A stretch of 64,000 bases of DNA from Campylobacter jejuni. GTDB lineage: Bacteria > Campylobacterota > Campylobacteria > Campylobacterales > Campylobacteraceae. This document shows, piece by piece, positions 16,052 to 26,952 of the stretch (position 1 is the first letter of the stretch; each line of letters opens with the position of its first letter). Below the pieces are notes generated by a model. The model did no database searches, was not told where the DNA came from, and saw only the letters and a program-made list of their open reading frames with translations. The translations under genes and the position numbers were made by a program. The stretch covers positions 1,054,001-1,118,000 of the forward strand of contig NZ_LN831025.1 of assembly GCF_001457695.1 (NCBI RefSeq), given 5' to 3'.

Positions 16052-18640
16052 TTACAAATCTAAACCAAAGTTTTCATCGCTTAACTCATCCTCATCATTT
16101 TCCTCTTTAGGACACTTAGCGATGCTAACCACCTCGTCATTTTCCACATTAACAACGATGACGCCACTTGTATTACGCCCTGCTTTTCTAATACTTTGCA
16201 TATCAACACGTATCATCTTGCCTGAACTTGTAAGAGCCATCAAATCCATAGTTTCATCTACTATAACTACGCTAATAAGATCTTTGGTTTTTTCTGTAAG
16301 TTTCATGCAAATTACACCCTTGCCACCTCTACTTTGCAATCTATATTCTCCAGCATTGGTGCGTTTTCCTATACCTTTTGCACTTATGCTTAAAATTTCT
16401 TGCTCATCATTTTCTATAACAACTGCACCTACTAATTCGTCATTTTTCTCTTTAAACTTAATAGCGGTCACCCCACGACTTACACGGCCGATTTCACGCA
16501 CTTTAGCAAGTGGGAATTTGATACACATACCTTTTTTGGTTACTGCAAAGAGCATTTTACCTTGTGTGTTTACACTTTCTTCATTTTCAAAATTTTCATC
16601 ATCTAAATTTTCAATTTCTCGATTTTCTAAATTTTCTTCACCACCACTGGCAAAAATTTCATTTTCATCTCTTTGAACAATAATAGCAGTTACCAACTCA
16701 TCATTTTCATCCAAGTTGATCGCTCTAACTCCTACACTTCTGATATTTTGATATTCACTCAAATTTGTACGCTTTACAATACCATTTTTAGTAAAGAAAC
16801 ATAAAGATTTGCTCTCATCAAAATCCGTGGTTGGAATAATAGCCATGATTTTTTCTTCAGCTTGTAAATTGATAAGATTTACCACTGCTTTTCCTTTAGC
16901 CGTTCTTGAGCCTTCAGGAATTTTATAAACTTTAAGCCAATAAAGCTGTCCACGATCTGTTACAAACATAAGCGTATCATGTGTATTTGCCGTAAAGAAA
17001 CTTTCTATAAAATCATCATCATAAGTCGTAACGGCTAATTTTCCTTTTCCACCTCGTTTTTGTTTTTCATATTGTTTACTAGGCACACGCTTAATATAAC
17101 CACGATGTGTGATAGTTACAACCATATTTTCATTAGGAATCAAATCTTCAATATCAATATCATCGTAATCATCTTCAATTTGAGTAATACGTGGCACATC
17201 AAATTTACTTCTAATTTCTTTTAATTCATCGCGAATTAAATTTTCAAGCAAGGTTTCACTTTTTAAAATTTCTTCAAGTCTTGCAATTTCTTTCATTAAT
17301 TCTGCAAGTTCATTTTCGATTTTTTCTCTTTCAAGTCCTGTTAAACGACCAAGTTTCATATCCAAAATAGCATTGGCTTGAAGCTCACTAAGACCAAATT
17401 TAGCTACTAAAGAATCTCTTGCGGTATTATTATCAGAACTATTTTTAATTAAAGCAATCACTTCATCTATATTATCAAGTGCAATTTTAAGACCTTCTAA
17501 AATATGAGCTCTTGCTCTTGCCTTTTGAAGTTCAAAAATCGTTCTTCTAATAATAACTGTTTTTCTATGAGTTAAGAAAAGATTTAAAAGTTCCAACAAA
17601 GAGAAAATTTTAGGTTCTTTATTATGAATTGCCAACATAATCACACCAAAAGTACTTTCCATAGTGGTAGATTTAAATAGATTATTTAAAACAATTTCAC
17701 TCATAGCCTCACGTTTAAGCTCTATAACAACGCGGATTCCTTCTTTATTACTCTCATCTCTTACTTCAGATATTCCTTCAATTTGCCTTTCTTTAACAAG
17801 CTCTGCAATCTGCTCTATAAGCCTAGCTTTATTGGTTTGATAAGGAAGCTCATCGATAACAATAACATCTTTATTTGTCTTTTTTTCAATATGAGTTTTA
17901 GCTCGCACTTTCACGCGACCACGTCCTGTGCGATAAGCTTCTATAATACCTTTTTTACCATAAATTATTCCACCTGTTGGAAAATCTGGACCTTTGATAA
18001 ACTGCATAATCTCTTCTAGGCTTGCATCTTTATTATCAAGCAAATATAAAAGTCCATCTATCAACTCATTTAAACTATGAGGTGGGATGTTTGTCGCCAT
18101 ACCTACAGCTATACCACTTGAACCATTTAATAATAAATTTGGAACCCTAGAAGGTAAAACATCAGGTTCGCTTTCTGAACCATCATAATTTGGAACAAAA
18201 TCGACCGTATCTTTATCTATATCTTTTAAAAGCTCATGAGAAAGTTTACTCATTTTTGCTTCAGTATAACGCATCGCAGCGGCACTATCACCATCTATAG
18301 ATCCAAAGTTGCCTTGTCCTGTAATACTTGGATATCTCATAGAAAAATCTTGAGCCATTCTAACCAAAGCATCATAAACTGCTGTATCTCCATGTGGGTG
18401 ATAACGACCTATAACAGCACCCACTATACGGGCTGATTTGACAAAATCTGTTCTACTTTTTGCCTCATCATTTTGCATAGCATATAAAATTCTTCTATGA
18501 ACAGGCTTTAAACCATCTCTTGCGTCAGGCAAAGCACGACCTATAATAACACTCATAGAATAGTCTAAATAACTACTTTTTATAGAATTTTCTATATCTA
18601 CAAGTTCAATATCAGAATCTTTGCTAAAAATATTCTCCAT
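16052..18640 (-). CDS. gyrA: DNA gyrase subunit A
   Basis: This is the breakage-reunion subunit of gyrase, 862 residues. The catalytic tyrosine is Tyr125 in AAMRYTEAK. The quinolone-resistance region [13 protein letters not shown] has Thr86 and Asp90 and residue 70 is Ala, all wild type, so no gyrA fluoroquinolone-resistance mutation is present. The C-terminal domain (about 510-850) has the beta-pinwheel repeats and the GyrA box QKRGGKGK. An acidic insert rich in Glu/Asn near 660-690 is normal for C. jejuni. A single-gene unit with its own promoter. Confidence 0.98.
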   Translation of the reverse strand: MENIFSKDSDIELVDIENSIKSSYLDYSMSVIIGRALPDARDGLKPVHRRILYAMQNDEAKSRTDFVKSARIVGAVIGRYHPHGDTAVYDALVRMAQDFSMRYPSITGQGNFGSIDGDSAAAMRYTEAKMSKLSHELLKDIDKDTVDFVPNYDGSESEPDVLPSRVPNLLLNGSSGIAVGMATNIPPHSLNELIDGLLYLLDNKDASLEEIMQFIKGPDFPTGGIIYGKKGIIEAYRTGRGRVKVRAKTHIEKKTNKDVIVIDELPYQTNKARLIEQIAELVKERQIEGISEVRDESNKEGIRVVIELKREAMSEIVLNNLFKSTTMESTFGVIMLAIHNKEPKIFSLLELLNLFLTHRKTVIIRRTIFELQKARARAHILEGLKIALDNIDEVIALIKNSSDNNTARDSLVAKFGLSELQANAILDMKLGRLTGLEREKIENELAELMKEIARLEEILKSETLLENLIRDELKEIRSKFDVPRITQIEDDYDDIDIEDLIPNENMVVTITHRGYIKRVPSKQYEKQKRGGKGKLAVTTYDDDFIESFFTANTHDTLMFVTDRGQLYWLKVYKIPEGSRTAKGKAVVNLINLQAEEKIMAIIPTTDFDESKSLCFFTKNGIVKRTNLSEYQNIRSVGVRAINLDENDELVTAIIVQRDENEIFASGGEENLENREIENLDDENFENEESVNTQGKMLFAVTKKGMCIKFPLAKVREIGRVSRGVTAIKFKEKNDELVGAVVIENDEQEILSISAKGIGKRTNAGEYRLQSRGGKGVICMKLTEKTKDLISVVIVDETMDLMALTSSGKMIRVDMQSIRKAGRNTSGVIVVNVENDEVVSIAKCPKEENDEDELSDENFGLDL

Positions 18641-18669
18641 AAAAATCCTTCTATTAGTTCAAAGTTTTG

Positions 18670-18675
18670 ATTATA
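18670..18675 (-). promoter_or_regulatory. gyrA promoter -10 box
   Basis: The minus strand reads TATGCTATAATCAAAAC, an extended -10 (TGCTATAAT). It lies about 30 bases upstream of the gyrA ATG, which is preceded by GAAGGA. No -35 consensus is seen, as usual in Campylobacter. Confidence 0.7.
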
Positions 18676-18680
18676 GCATA

Positions 18681-19256
18681 TTAAACTTTTGCATCAGCTA
18701 AAACAAGAGCAAAAAGTACAGAAATTTTATTTTCTTCTAAAACTTTTTTAGCTTCCAAAAGGCTAGAACCAGTTGTTACAATATCATCTACTAAAATTAC
18801 AGGTTCGTGAATGGTTTTTAAGAGTTTGTAATTTCTTTTATGTTTTTGACGAAATTCTAAACTTTTTCCAGAATATTTCACAGAATTTTGTGCTTTTAAA
18901 ACATTAAAAACAGGTTTTACAAATTTTGTTTTAAGATATCTAGCTAAAATAGCAGAATGTGAATAAAGCATATCTTCAACCTTATCATCTAAAGCTATAA
19001 CATTAATTGTCATTCTAGGATCAAAAAAATCTTTAAATTTTGCAAAACTTAATTTAGCAAGCATTTTATAAACAAAATAACCATAAAAATAATGTTTAGA
19101 GTGAAGCAAGTGTTGTATTTCATGGTATTTATAAAAAGAATAAACTTTGAAATTATTATCAAGCTTTCTTACATTTAAGGAAAATTCAGAAAGCTCTAGC
19201 TCACATAAATCACAAAAGCAGAGCAGAGCAAAAGCTCCGCAATTTATACACCTCAA
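18681..19256 (-). CDS. ctsW: ComF-family phosphoribosyltransferase-like competence protein CtsW
   Basis: The 191-residue protein begins with a Cys-rich putative zinc site (CINCGAFALLCFCDLC). It ends with the phosphoribosyltransferase PRPP loop VILVDDIVTTGSSL near residue 155, the layout of the ComF family. ComF proteins act in the cytosolic step of DNA uptake. I remember this locus as Cj1028c/ctsW, needed for natural transformation. The start overlaps the mapA stop by 4 bp. Confidence 0.8.
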   Translation of the reverse strand: MRCINCGAFALLCFCDLCELELSEFSLNVRKLDNNFKVYSFYKYHEIQHLLHSKHYFYGYFVYKMLAKLSFAKFKDFFDPRMTINVIALDDKVEDMLYSHSAILARYLKTKFVKPVFNVLKAQNSVKYSGKSLEFRQKHKRNYKLLKTIHEPVILVDDIVTTGSSLLEAKKVLEENKISVLFALVLADAKV

Positions 19257-19897
19257 AGTTCAGAGATTAAACTAGCTGCTTTATTTGCCATTTGTTTTAT
19301 TAACAAATGAGTATAAAAAGTTGTTTCTTTTAGATCATCAAAACCTTGTACATCTTGCTTGGTGCGGATTGTAAATTTCTTATTTTTGTTTATATCGCTA
19401 ACTTGTAAAACTCCTACTAGTTTTGAATGTAATCCTGTAGCATCTTGAGTTGCTCCATAAGATATAAATTCTAAATCAATCTTACTCACATAAGGTGAAT
19501 TTTGATCGTTATTGTCAAGCACAACTATTCCTCTAGCTTCAAGTTCTTGCTTTAAATAAGTATAAAATACCGCATTAAAATTCACATCAACAAATAACTT
19601 TTTCCCTTTAGCATTTAAAACTTTTTGCCCTTCTTTTAAATCATAAAATCTATGCAAATAAACCTTTTTTAAAGCAATACCAGTGTCTAAAGTGCGTTTA
19701 TTGGCACAACATTGAATTCCAACATCGCTAATGTATAAAAGCCCTTTAATCTTTGCTTCAAAGCCATCAGGACTTTCACAAGAACTGCATTGAGAATTTT
19801 TAGAAATTTGATTAACTTGAGCAAAAGTATCTTGTTTAGTTGCACAAGCACTCAAAAATAAAATAGGCACTATAAAAATCAAAAATTTTTTAAACAT
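19253..19897 (-). CDS. mapA: Outer membrane lipoprotein MapA
   Basis: The 214-residue lipoprotein has signal peptide MFKKFLIFIVPILFLSA and a lipobox LSAC with Cys18. The gene is a common species marker for C. jejuni. A conserved cysteine set (CSSCESP, QCCANK) suggests disulfides in the periplasm. The detailed function is unknown to me. It lies 76 bp after lepA and is coupled to ctsW. Confidence 0.9.
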   Translation of the reverse strand: MFKKFLIFIVPILFLSACATKQDTFAQVNQISKNSQCSSCESPDGFEAKIKGLLYISDVGIQCCANKRTLDTGIALKKVYLHRFYDLKEGQKVLNAKGKKLFVDVNFNAVFYTYLKQELEARGIVVLDNNDQNSPYVSKIDLEFISYGATQDATGLHSKLVGVLQVSDINKNKKFTIRTKQDVQGFDDLKETTFYTHLLIKQMANKAASLISEL

Positions 19898-19973
19898 TTT
19901 TTCTCCTTAGAAAATTATTTTAAAATTGTATTAAAAATACAAGCAAATTTCAAGCCAAGTTTTAAATTTATCA

Positions 19974-21770
19974 TCAATCTATCTTTAAAACACTCAAAAA
20001 AGCCTCTTGAGGTAAATTTACCTTACCTATAGCTTTCATTCTTTTTTTACCTTCTTTTTGCTTTTCTAAAAGCTTTCTTTTTCTAGTAATATCCCCACCA
20101 TAACATTTTGCTGTCACATTTTTACCCATGGATTTAACGGTTTCCCTTGCGATGATTTTATTTCCAATACTTGCTTGAATGGCCACTTCAAAAAGCTGTC
20201 TAGGAACTATTTCTTTCATAGCACTAACAAGCTCTCTTCCTTTACTTTGTGCTTTTTCATTAGGCACGATAATGCTTAAGGCATCAACATTTTCACCCGC
20301 CACTTTAATATCAAGTTTTACCAAATCCCCTACTCTAAATTCTATAGGCTCATAATCAAAACTCGCATAGCCTTTTGTTAAGGACTTTAATTTATCATAA
20401 AAATCCATCACAATCTCATTTAAAGGCACATCATATTCTAGCAAAACGCGCTCAGGTGTGATATAGTCCATTTTAACCTGTACTCCTCTTTTGCGATTTA
20501 AAAGAGTGATTAAATTCCCTAAAAATTCACTTGGAGTAATGATAGTGGCTTTAACATAAGGCTCTTTTATATGATCGATTTTATTAACAGGAGGAAGCTC
20601 GCTAGGATTTTGAATTTTAACAAGCTCTCCATCGGTTTGATAAATTTCATAAGTCACAGTTGGAGCTGTAGCAATCAAATCAAGATTAAATTCTCTCTCA
20701 AGCCTTTCTTTAATCACTTCCATATGTAAAAGTCCTAAAAACCCTACCCTAAAGCCAAAGCCTAAAGCCAAAGAAGTTTCAGGCTCATAAGTAATAGAAC
20801 TATCGTTAAGCTTTAGCTTATCCAAAGCATCTCTTAAATCTTCAAATTTATCCGTTTCTATGGGATAAAGTCCTGCGAACACAAAAGCTTTAGCCTTTTC
20901 AAAACCCCCTATAGCTTCTTTAGCTTTATTTTTTACTAAAGTAATAGTATCGCCTACTTGTACATCACCTACGGTTTTAAGCCCTAAAACCACCACGCCT
21001 ACTTCACCTGATTGTAAAGATTGAGTTTTAATTGGACTTAAAGGGTGGGGATAAAAAAGATCTTGAACTATATGTTTTTTATCTGTACTCATAACTAAAA
21101 CTTCATCGTTTTTAGCTATACTTCCTTCATAAATCCTAACCAAAGCCAAAGCACCCAAATAATTATCAAACCAAGAATCATAAATTAAAGCCTTAGTAGG
21201 AGCTTCATCATCTGTTTTTGGTGCAGGGATTTTAGTGATAATTGTTTCTATAAGCTCTTTTATACCCACTCCTGTTTTTGCACTCACGCAAATGGCATCT
21301 TTGCAATCTATACCTATAATATACTCGATTTCATGCTTTACTTTTTCAACATCAGCATTAGGTAAATCGATTTTATTAATTACAGGAATGATTTCAAGAT
21401 TATTTTCAAGTGCTATATAAACATTAGCTATAGTCTGTGCTTCAACACCTTGAGAAGCATCTACTACAAGCAAAGCCCCTTCACAACTTGCCAAAGAACG
21501 ACTCACTTCATAAGAAAAATCTACATGACCAGGAGTATCAATAAGATTTAAAACAAAATTTTCATTATTAAATTTATAATTTAAACGCACTGATTGTGCT
21601 TTTATGGTGATACCACGCTCTTTTTCTATATCCATAGTATCCATAACTTGCGAACTCATCTGCCTATCGCTAATAGCACCACACTCACTAATAATCCTAT
21701 CTGCAAGAGTAGATTTTCCATGATCTATATGAGCTATAATAGAAAAATTTCTAATATTTTTTACCGACAA
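19974..21770 (-). CDS. lepA: Elongation factor 4 (LepA), ribosome-associated GTPase
   Basis: The protein is a 598-residue translational GTPase. The G1 motif is AHIDHGKST (13-21), the G3 motif DTPGH and the G4 motif NKID. The family-specific C-terminal domain ends [17 protein letters not shown]...[14 protein letters not shown]4 is thought to act in ribosome assembly or back-translocation under stress. A candidate -10 TTAAAAT lies about 35 bases upstream on the minus strand, and the gene is divergent from cmeD. Confidence 0.97.
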   Translation of the reverse strand: MSVKNIRNFSIIAHIDHGKSTLADRIISECGAISDRQMSSQVMDTMDIEKERGITIKAQSVRLNYKFNNENFVLNLIDTPGHVDFSYEVSRSLASCEGALLVVDASQGVEAQTIANVYIALENNLEIIPVINKIDLPNADVEKVKHEIEYIIGIDCKDAICVSAKTGVGIKELIETIITKIPAPKTDDEAPTKALIYDSWFDNYLGALALVRIYEGSIAKNDEVLVMSTDKKHIVQDLFYPHPLSPIKTQSLQSGEVGVVVLGLKTVGDVQVGDTITLVKNKAKEAIGGFEKAKAFVFAGLYPIETDKFEDLRDALDKLKLNDSSITYEPETSLALGFGFRVGFLGLLHMEVIKERLEREFNLDLIATAPTVTYEIYQTDGELVKIQNPSELPPVNKIDHIKEPYVKATIITPSEFLGNLITLLNRKRGVQVKMDYITPERVLLEYDVPLNEIVMDFYDKLKSLTKGYASFDYEPIEFRVGDLVKLDIKVAGENVDALSIIVPNEKAQSKGRELVSAMKEIVPRQLFEVAIQASIGNKIIARETVKSMGKNVTAKCYGGDITRKRKLLEKQKEGKKRMKAIGKVNLPQEAFLSVLKID

Positions 21771-21895
21771 AATTTCATCCTAAATATAAAATTTTAAAGC
21801 TAGGATTTTAACAAAATTTATGTTTAAAACAAATAAATTTTATTTTATATAAAAAACTTCAATTGAAATTTATATAAAGCATATTAAAATATCAA

Positions 21896-23170
21896 ATGCT
21901 TGAAAAATATTTAAAATCAGCTATATTTTTAGCTCTTTATCCCTTAGCAATGTTAGCTTCTAATTTGCACGAATTTATAGCACTAAGTCAAAATAATGAA
22001 TCCTATCTCATTAAGCAAATGCAAAGCGAACAAGCAAATTTAGACAAAGAACAAGCTTTTAGAAATTACCTACCCTCTCTTAGTCTAAACTCAGCTTATG
22101 TAGCCAACAATAAAGATCGCTTCATTATCGATCCACAAGAAAGTTTATTTGCTAAAGTTTCTCTTAATTTTTTACTTTTTGATGGGGGTGCTAGAGAGGC
22201 TAATTTAAGAGCTTTAGAAAGCAAAAAAAAATTAAGCCTTTTAGACAAAGAACAAAGCAAAAATTACCTTGCCTTAAATGCAATCACACTTTATTTTAAC
22301 ACCCTAAGTCTTAAAAAAATTTTACTAGCAAATCAACAAAAAGTAGCTTTTTTAAAATCAACTTTTGAAAGATTGCAAAAATTTTACGACGCAGGACTTA
22401 GCCCTAAAGATGAACTTGAAAGCATTAAAGCTAAATACCATTTAAGCTTATTAGAACTCAGTCAAAATGAATTAAAACTTGCCAATATACAAAAAGAGAT
22501 TAAAATTTTAAGTGATACAGATTTTAAAGTGCAAGGGAATGCTTTTTTAGAAAATCCGCAACAAGAAAAAAGTCAAAACTATGAAGTAATGATAGCTAAA
22601 GAACAAATCAATCTTGCTAAAGAAAGTGTAAATTTAGCAAAAGCTGAATATTTTCCAAAATTTTATATTCAAGATAATTTTAACTTTTATAAAAACAATT
22701 ATAATCCAAAAGTTCCAGCTCCTTTTGTAAACTTAGCAGATCAATTCTTAGAAAAATATTCTCAAGGTAATCAGTTTATTTTAGGTATGGAATGGAAAAT
22801 TTTTGATTTCAATGCAAGGGCTAAAGAAGTTGAAAAAGAGCGTTTAAACGTTCAAATAGCCAATGCAAACGCAAGATTTAGTGAGAGAAAAAATAAAGAA
22901 GAATTAAATTATTTAGACAAAAGTTTAAAAGTTTTACAAGAACAAATTTTAGCTCTTAATCTTAGCTTAAATGCTGCAAATTTGGCTTTTGAAAGTGTAG
23001 ATAAAAAATACCAAGCAGGACTTGTTTCTTATGTGGAATATCTTCAAGCTTTAGAGGCTAAATTTAAAGCACAAAGCGATTTAGAGCTTGCTAAAAATGA
23101 ATTTGAAATTACTAAAGCAAATTATTATTTTAATGCGGGTATAGATCTTAATTCAAAGGTTAAAGAATGA
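21896..23170 (+). CDS. cmeD: Outer membrane channel protein CmeD (TolC family)
   Basis: This is the outer membrane component of the CmeDEF multidrug efflux pump. Its 424 residues have an N-terminal signal region (AIFLALYPLAMLAS) and two long coiled-coil halves typical of outer membrane efflux proteins, with matching segments LSKRKLSLLDKEQ-type and LDKSLKVLQEQILALNLS-type helices. No obvious Shine-Dalgarno precedes the ATG, which fits the low expression reported for this pump relative to CmeABC. First gene of the operon, overlapping cmeE by 4 bp. Confidence 0.94.
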   Translation: MLEKYLKSAIFLALYPLAMLASNLHEFIALSQNNESYLIKQMQSEQANLDKEQAFRNYLPSLSLNSAYVANNKDRFIIDPQESLFAKVSLNFLLFDGGAREANLRALESKKKLSLLDKEQSKNYLALNAITLYFNTLSLKKILLANQQKVAFLKSTFERLQKFYDAGLSPKDELESIKAKYHLSLLELSQNELKLANIQKEIKILSDTDFKVQGNAFLENPQQEKSQNYEVMIAKEQINLAKESVNLAKAEYFPKFYIQDNFNFYKNNYNPKVPAPFVNLADQFLEKYSQGNQFILGMEWKIFDFNARAKEVEKERLNVQIANANARFSERKNKEELNYLDKSLKVLQEQILALNLSLNAANLAFESVDKKYQAGLVSYVEYLQALEAKFKAQSDLELAKNEFEITKANYYFNAGIDLNSKVKE

Positions 23171-23907
23171 AAAAAATTATATTTTTACTTCTTGCTTTTA
23201 ATTACGCCTTTGGCGAAGAAATTTACGCGAGTTTCAATGTAGAAGCATCAAAACAAAGCAAGCTTGCCCTTGAAAGCATAGGTTTAGTTCAAAAAATTCC
23301 TGTAGAAATTGGACAAAAAGTCAGCAAAGGAGAACTTTTACTTGCTCTTGATCAAGAAAGTGAAAAAATAGCTCTTCAAAATGCTCAAAATTCTTATCAA
23401 CTTGCCCTTGTAGAATACGAAAATACCAAAAGCAGAATGCAAAAAATCAAAGCTGTAGAAAATGTTATAGACAAACAAAGCTATGAAGATATGAAAGCTA
23501 AATTTGATGCAGCTAATTTAAATTTAATCAAAGCAAAAATCAATATAGCTTATTATAAAAATATCATGGCAAAAAAAGAATTGCGTGCACCTTATGATGC
23601 TATTATCGCAAACAAATTTATACAAGTGGGCGAAGGAGTAGGAGGAGTAGCTCAACCTTTAATAGAAATTTTTTCCTATCCGCAAAGCAAACTGATTTTA
23701 AGTTTTGATGAAAAATACAAAGATAAAGTTAAATTAGGTGATGATTTCTTTTATAAAATCGATCAAAATGGCACAGAATTTAAAGGACAAATCAGTCTTA
23801 TTTATCCAAGTATAGAGGTAAAAACAAGAAAAATTTATGCTGAAGTGCAAACCACAAATTTAACACCAGGGCTTTTTGGTGAAGGTAGAATTATCACTAA
23901 AGATTAA
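23167..23907 (+). CDS. cmeE: Periplasmic adaptor CmeE (membrane fusion protein)
   Basis: The 246-residue adaptor links the inner membrane RND pump CmeF to CmeD. It has a signal peptide (MKKIIFLLLAFNYAFG), a lipoyl-like hairpin start (GLVQKIPVEIGQKVSKGELLLALD), an alpha-helical hairpin (about 75-125) and the beta-barrel segment ELRAPYDAIIANKFIQVGEGV. It is short for the family, as is usual for this pump. The start lies in the ATGA overlap with cmeD. Confidence 0.94.
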   Translation: MKKIIFLLLAFNYAFGEEIYASFNVEASKQSKLALESIGLVQKIPVEIGQKVSKGELLLALDQESEKIALQNAQNSYQLALVEYENTKSRMQKIKAVENVIDKQSYEDMKAKFDAANLNLIKAKINIAYYKNIMAKKELRAPYDAIIANKFIQVGEGVGGVAQPLIEIFSYPQSKLILSFDEKYKDKVKLGDDFFYKIDQNGTEFKGQISLIYPSIEVKTRKIYAEVQTTNLTPGLFGEGRIITKD

Positions 23908-23909
23908 AA

Positions 23910-26900
23910 ATGTTTAAACTAGCTATAAACCGACCTATTACCGTGCTGATGTTTTTCTTAGCTTTCATGATTTTTGGGCTAATCTCTGCTTTTAGCATGA
24001 GTGTGAATTTATTTCCTAATGTTTCCATACCTCTTATAAAGATTACAAGCAAGGTAAATGGAGATTTAAATTTCGTAGAATCAAAAGTCACCAAAGAGAT
24101 AGAAAATGCTTTAAGTGAAATTGATGGAGTAAAAACCATAACCTCAGCTGCGTATGATAATTTTAGTGTGAGTGTAGTGGAGTTTAAACTGGGTAAAAAT
24201 CTTGAAGTAGCTGCTAATGATGTGCGTGATAAAATAGGAACTTTAAGCCTACCTTCTAAGCCTGAAATTGAAAAAATCGGTTCAGATTCTGGTTCTGCTA
24301 TTTCGCTTTTTTTATATTCTAAAGATAAATTACAACTCATGCGTGAAATCAATGATAAAATAAAACCTTTTTTGCAAAGAGTTGAAGGGGTAGGTAAAAT
24401 CGAAGCTAAGGGTTTTTTGGAACCTCAAATTCGCATAGAATTAAAACCAAATGAACTTAGAAAATACAATCTTAACGCCCTTGATGTAGCGAATATCATC
24501 AAAAGTCAAAATTTTAAACAAGCCCTAGGCGAACTTAATAACAATCAAGATAACTATATCATCAAAGGCTATTTTGAAGCCACAAATTTAGAAGAACTTA
24601 GCAATCTTCGCATAAAAACAGGAGTATTTTTAAGCGATATTGCTAATATTTCAAGCCTTTATGAAGATGAAAAACAAAGTGCTTTATACGAAGGTAAAGA
24701 AGGGGTGCTTTTAGAACTCGGAAAAATCACAAATTATAACACCCTTGAAATGATTAAAAATGTCAAAAATGCCTTGCCTATTTTAGAAAAACAAATTCCA
24801 AAAGATATAAGCATTAATATGCTTTATGATAAAAGCTTAAATATCCACAAGCACCTTTCTCAAGTGATTTTTGATATGGTTTTGGGGATTTTTCTAACCC
24901 TTGTTATCGTGTTTTTATTTTTAAGAAATTTAAGTGCAACTCTCATTGCTTGCATAGCTATACCTACTTCTATCATTTCAACTTTTTTTATTATCGATCT
25001 TTTAGGCTATGATTTAAACCGCTTAACTTTTATAGCTTTAACCTTAAGCATAGGAATTTTTATCGATGATGCTATAGTAGTGATTGAAAATATTGCTAAA
25101 AAACTAAAAACCTATCCGCCTTTACAAGCTGCTTTTTTAGGTATCAATGAAATAGGTTTTAGCGTTTTAAGCATCAGTATAGTTTTACTTTGTGTTTTTA
25201 TCCCTATTTCTTATATGAACTCTATACCAGGGCTTTTTTTCAATGCCTTAGGCATAAGCGTTGCAAGTGGGATAGTTATAAGCTTTTTGGTTTCTGTATT
25301 TTTAATACCTAGTATTGGGGCAAGATTTTTAAATCCAAAAGAAAGCAAGTTTTATGAAAAAACAGAAGCTTTTTTTGAAAAAATAGAGCAAAAGTATGAA
25401 AATTTACTCTATAAAATTTTACAAAATAAAGCAAAATTTATCCTAGCCACTCTTGTTTTTGTAGGGCTTTCTTTTGCTTTAGCTACTCGTATAGGGCTTG
25501 ATTTTTTACCTATGGAAGATGATAGCGAAATTCAAGTTTTGCTTGAAAGCAAAAAGGATTTAAGCTTAGAAGCCATGAAAGAAAAAAGTTTAAATTTGCT
25601 TGAAAAAATCAAAAATGATAGCAATGTCAAATACGCTTTTTTACTTGTAGGCTATGATGATGCCAAAGATGCTACAAAGGCTAAAATTTATGTTAAACTT
25701 AAAAATTTAGACGAAAGAAATTTAAGACAAAGCACTATAGTAAGTTTATATCGTCAAAAATTTCAAGATGAGAGTTTAAAAATCAAAATTTTAGAACTTC
25801 CAAAGATAGAAGGTGCAGGCATTGATGATCCCGTGCAGTTTTTAATCTTAGGAGATGATTTAAACACTCTAAAAGAAGCAGCTTCTCGGGCAAAAGAAAT
25901 TTTAGATACTAATGCACGCATTGTAGATATAAGCGATAATGCTAATACTACAAAAGATGAAGTAGCCTTACACATCAACAAAGAAAAAGCTAAACTTTTA
26001 GATGTCAATCCTGAATATATCGCTGGGGTTTTAGGGTATTCCTTCTCGCAACTTAGCGTAGGAAGTATGGATAGAGGCAATTCAAAAGATGATATTATCC
26101 TAAGTTTTGCTCCAGAATTTAAAAAAGACATAGAAGCTTTAAAACGCATTAGTATTAAAAACAACCAAGGTGTAAATTTAGAACTTTCAAGCGTGGTGGA
26201 TTTTATATACAGTAAGGATTTAAAAACTATCAATCGTTACAATAAAAACCGCTCTGTGAAAATCACAGCTGGAGTAAATGATCTTTCCTTAGGAGCGGTG
26301 CAAAAACTTTTACTAGATAATATGGATAAAATTTTAAATAATAATGCAAGTCTTAGCTATGCTTTTTCAGGCTTTATCAATCTTTTAGGTGAAACCGTGC
26401 AAGGTTTTGCTATGGCAGTAGTACTTGCTTTTGTTTTAATTTATCTTGTTTTAGCCGCACTTTATGAAAGTTTTATTCTGCCTTTAATCATCATGATAAC
26501 CATGCCTTTAGCCTTTGGCGGAGCTTCTATAGGGCTTTTTATCACAGGGCATAATTTTTCGCTTTTTGTACTTATTGCCATCATCTTGCTTTTTGGTATG
26601 GTGGGGAAAAATGCTATTTTACTTGTGGATGTGGCCAATAAAAAATGCCATGAAGGTTTAGATCCTGATAAAGCTCTTTTAATCGCTGGAAAATCACGCT
26701 TAAGGGCTATATTGATGACAACTTTTGCTATGATTTTTGCCATGCTCCCACTCGCTCTTTCAAGGGGTGCGGGCTATGAAGCTAATTCTCCTATGGCAAT
26801 AGCCATTATCTTTGGACTTATAAGTTCGACTTTGCTTACCTTACTCGTAGTACCTGCACTTTTTAAATTTTGTTTTAAACTAGATAGCAAATTAAGAAAA

Positions 26901-26927
26901 ATTTATGAGAGAGAAAAATTAAATTAA
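23910..26927 (+). CDS. cmeF: RND multidrug efflux pump CmeF
   Basis: This is a proton-driven inner membrane transporter, 1005 residues with the RND pattern of 12 helices and two periplasmic loops. The proton-relay Asp residues are in IFIDDAIVVIEN, and the fourth-to-sixth helix region of the second half has GMVGKNAILLVD. In C. jejuni CmeDEF contributes to resistance to antimicrobials, bile and dyes and acts with CmeABC. Two bases separate it from cmeE. A hairpin terminator follows. Confidence 0.96.
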   Translation: MFKLAINRPITVLMFFLAFMIFGLISAFSMSVNLFPNVSIPLIKITSKVNGDLNFVESKVTKEIENALSEIDGVKTITSAAYDNFSVSVVEFKLGKNLEVAANDVRDKIGTLSLPSKPEIEKIGSDSGSAISLFLYSKDKLQLMREINDKIKPFLQRVEGVGKIEAKGFLEPQIRIELKPNELRKYNLNALDVANIIKSQNFKQALGELNNNQDNYIIKGYFEATNLEELSNLRIKTGVFLSDIANISSLYEDEKQSALYEGKEGVLLELGKITNYNTLEMIKNVKNALPILEKQIPKDISINMLYDKSLNIHKHLSQVIFDMVLGIFLTLVIVFLFLRNLSATLIACIAIPTSIISTFFIIDLLGYDLNRLTFIALTLSIGIFIDDAIVVIENIAKKLKTYPPLQAAFLGINEIGFSVLSISIVLLCVFIPISYMNSIPGLFFNALGISVASGIVISFLVSVFLIPSIGARFLNPKESKFYEKTEAFFEKIEQKYENLLYKILQNKAKFILATLVFVGLSFALATRIGLDFLPMEDDSEIQVLLESKKDLSLEAMKEKSLNLLEKIKNDSNVKYAFLLVGYDDAKDATKAKIYVKLKNLDERNLRQSTIVSLYRQKFQDESLKIKILELPKIEGAGIDDPVQFLILGDDLNTLKEAASRAKEILDTNARIVDISDNANTTKDEVALHINKEKAKLLDVNPEYIAGVLGYSFSQLSVGSMDRGNSKDDIILSFAPEFKKDIEALKRISIKNNQGVNLELSSVVDFIYSKDLKTINRYNKNRSVKITAGVNDLSLGAVQKLLLDNMDKILNNNASLSYAFSGFINLLGETVQGFAMAVVLAFVLIYLVLAALYESFILPLIIMITMPLAFGGASIGLFITGHNFSLFVLIAIILLFGMVGKNAILLVDVANKKCHEGLDPDKALLIAGKSRLRAILMTTFAMIFAMLPLALSRGAGYEANSPMAIAIIFGLISSTLLTLLVVPALFKFCFKLDSKLRKIYEREKLN

Positions 26928-26952
26928 CCAAAATGATTAATTTATTTTTTTT
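26920..26952 (+). terminator. Intrinsic terminator after cmeF
   Basis: An 8-bp stem TAAATTAA/TTAATTTA with a 9-base loop is followed at once by eight T. It overlaps the last codons of cmeF and separates it from the convergent J-domain gene. The stem has no G or C, so it is weak by E. coli standards but usual for this genome. Confidence 0.6.

Noticed and set aside
16122-16676. 184-codon plus-strand frame inside gyrA
   Set aside because: Lies fully opposite the conserved C-terminal domain of gyrA and has the Ser/Leu-rich composition of a complementary-strand shadow.
23897-24352. 151-codon minus-strand frame opposite the start of cmeF
   Set aside because: Complement of a clear RND pump gene; Ser/Leu-rich without motifs or ribosome site.
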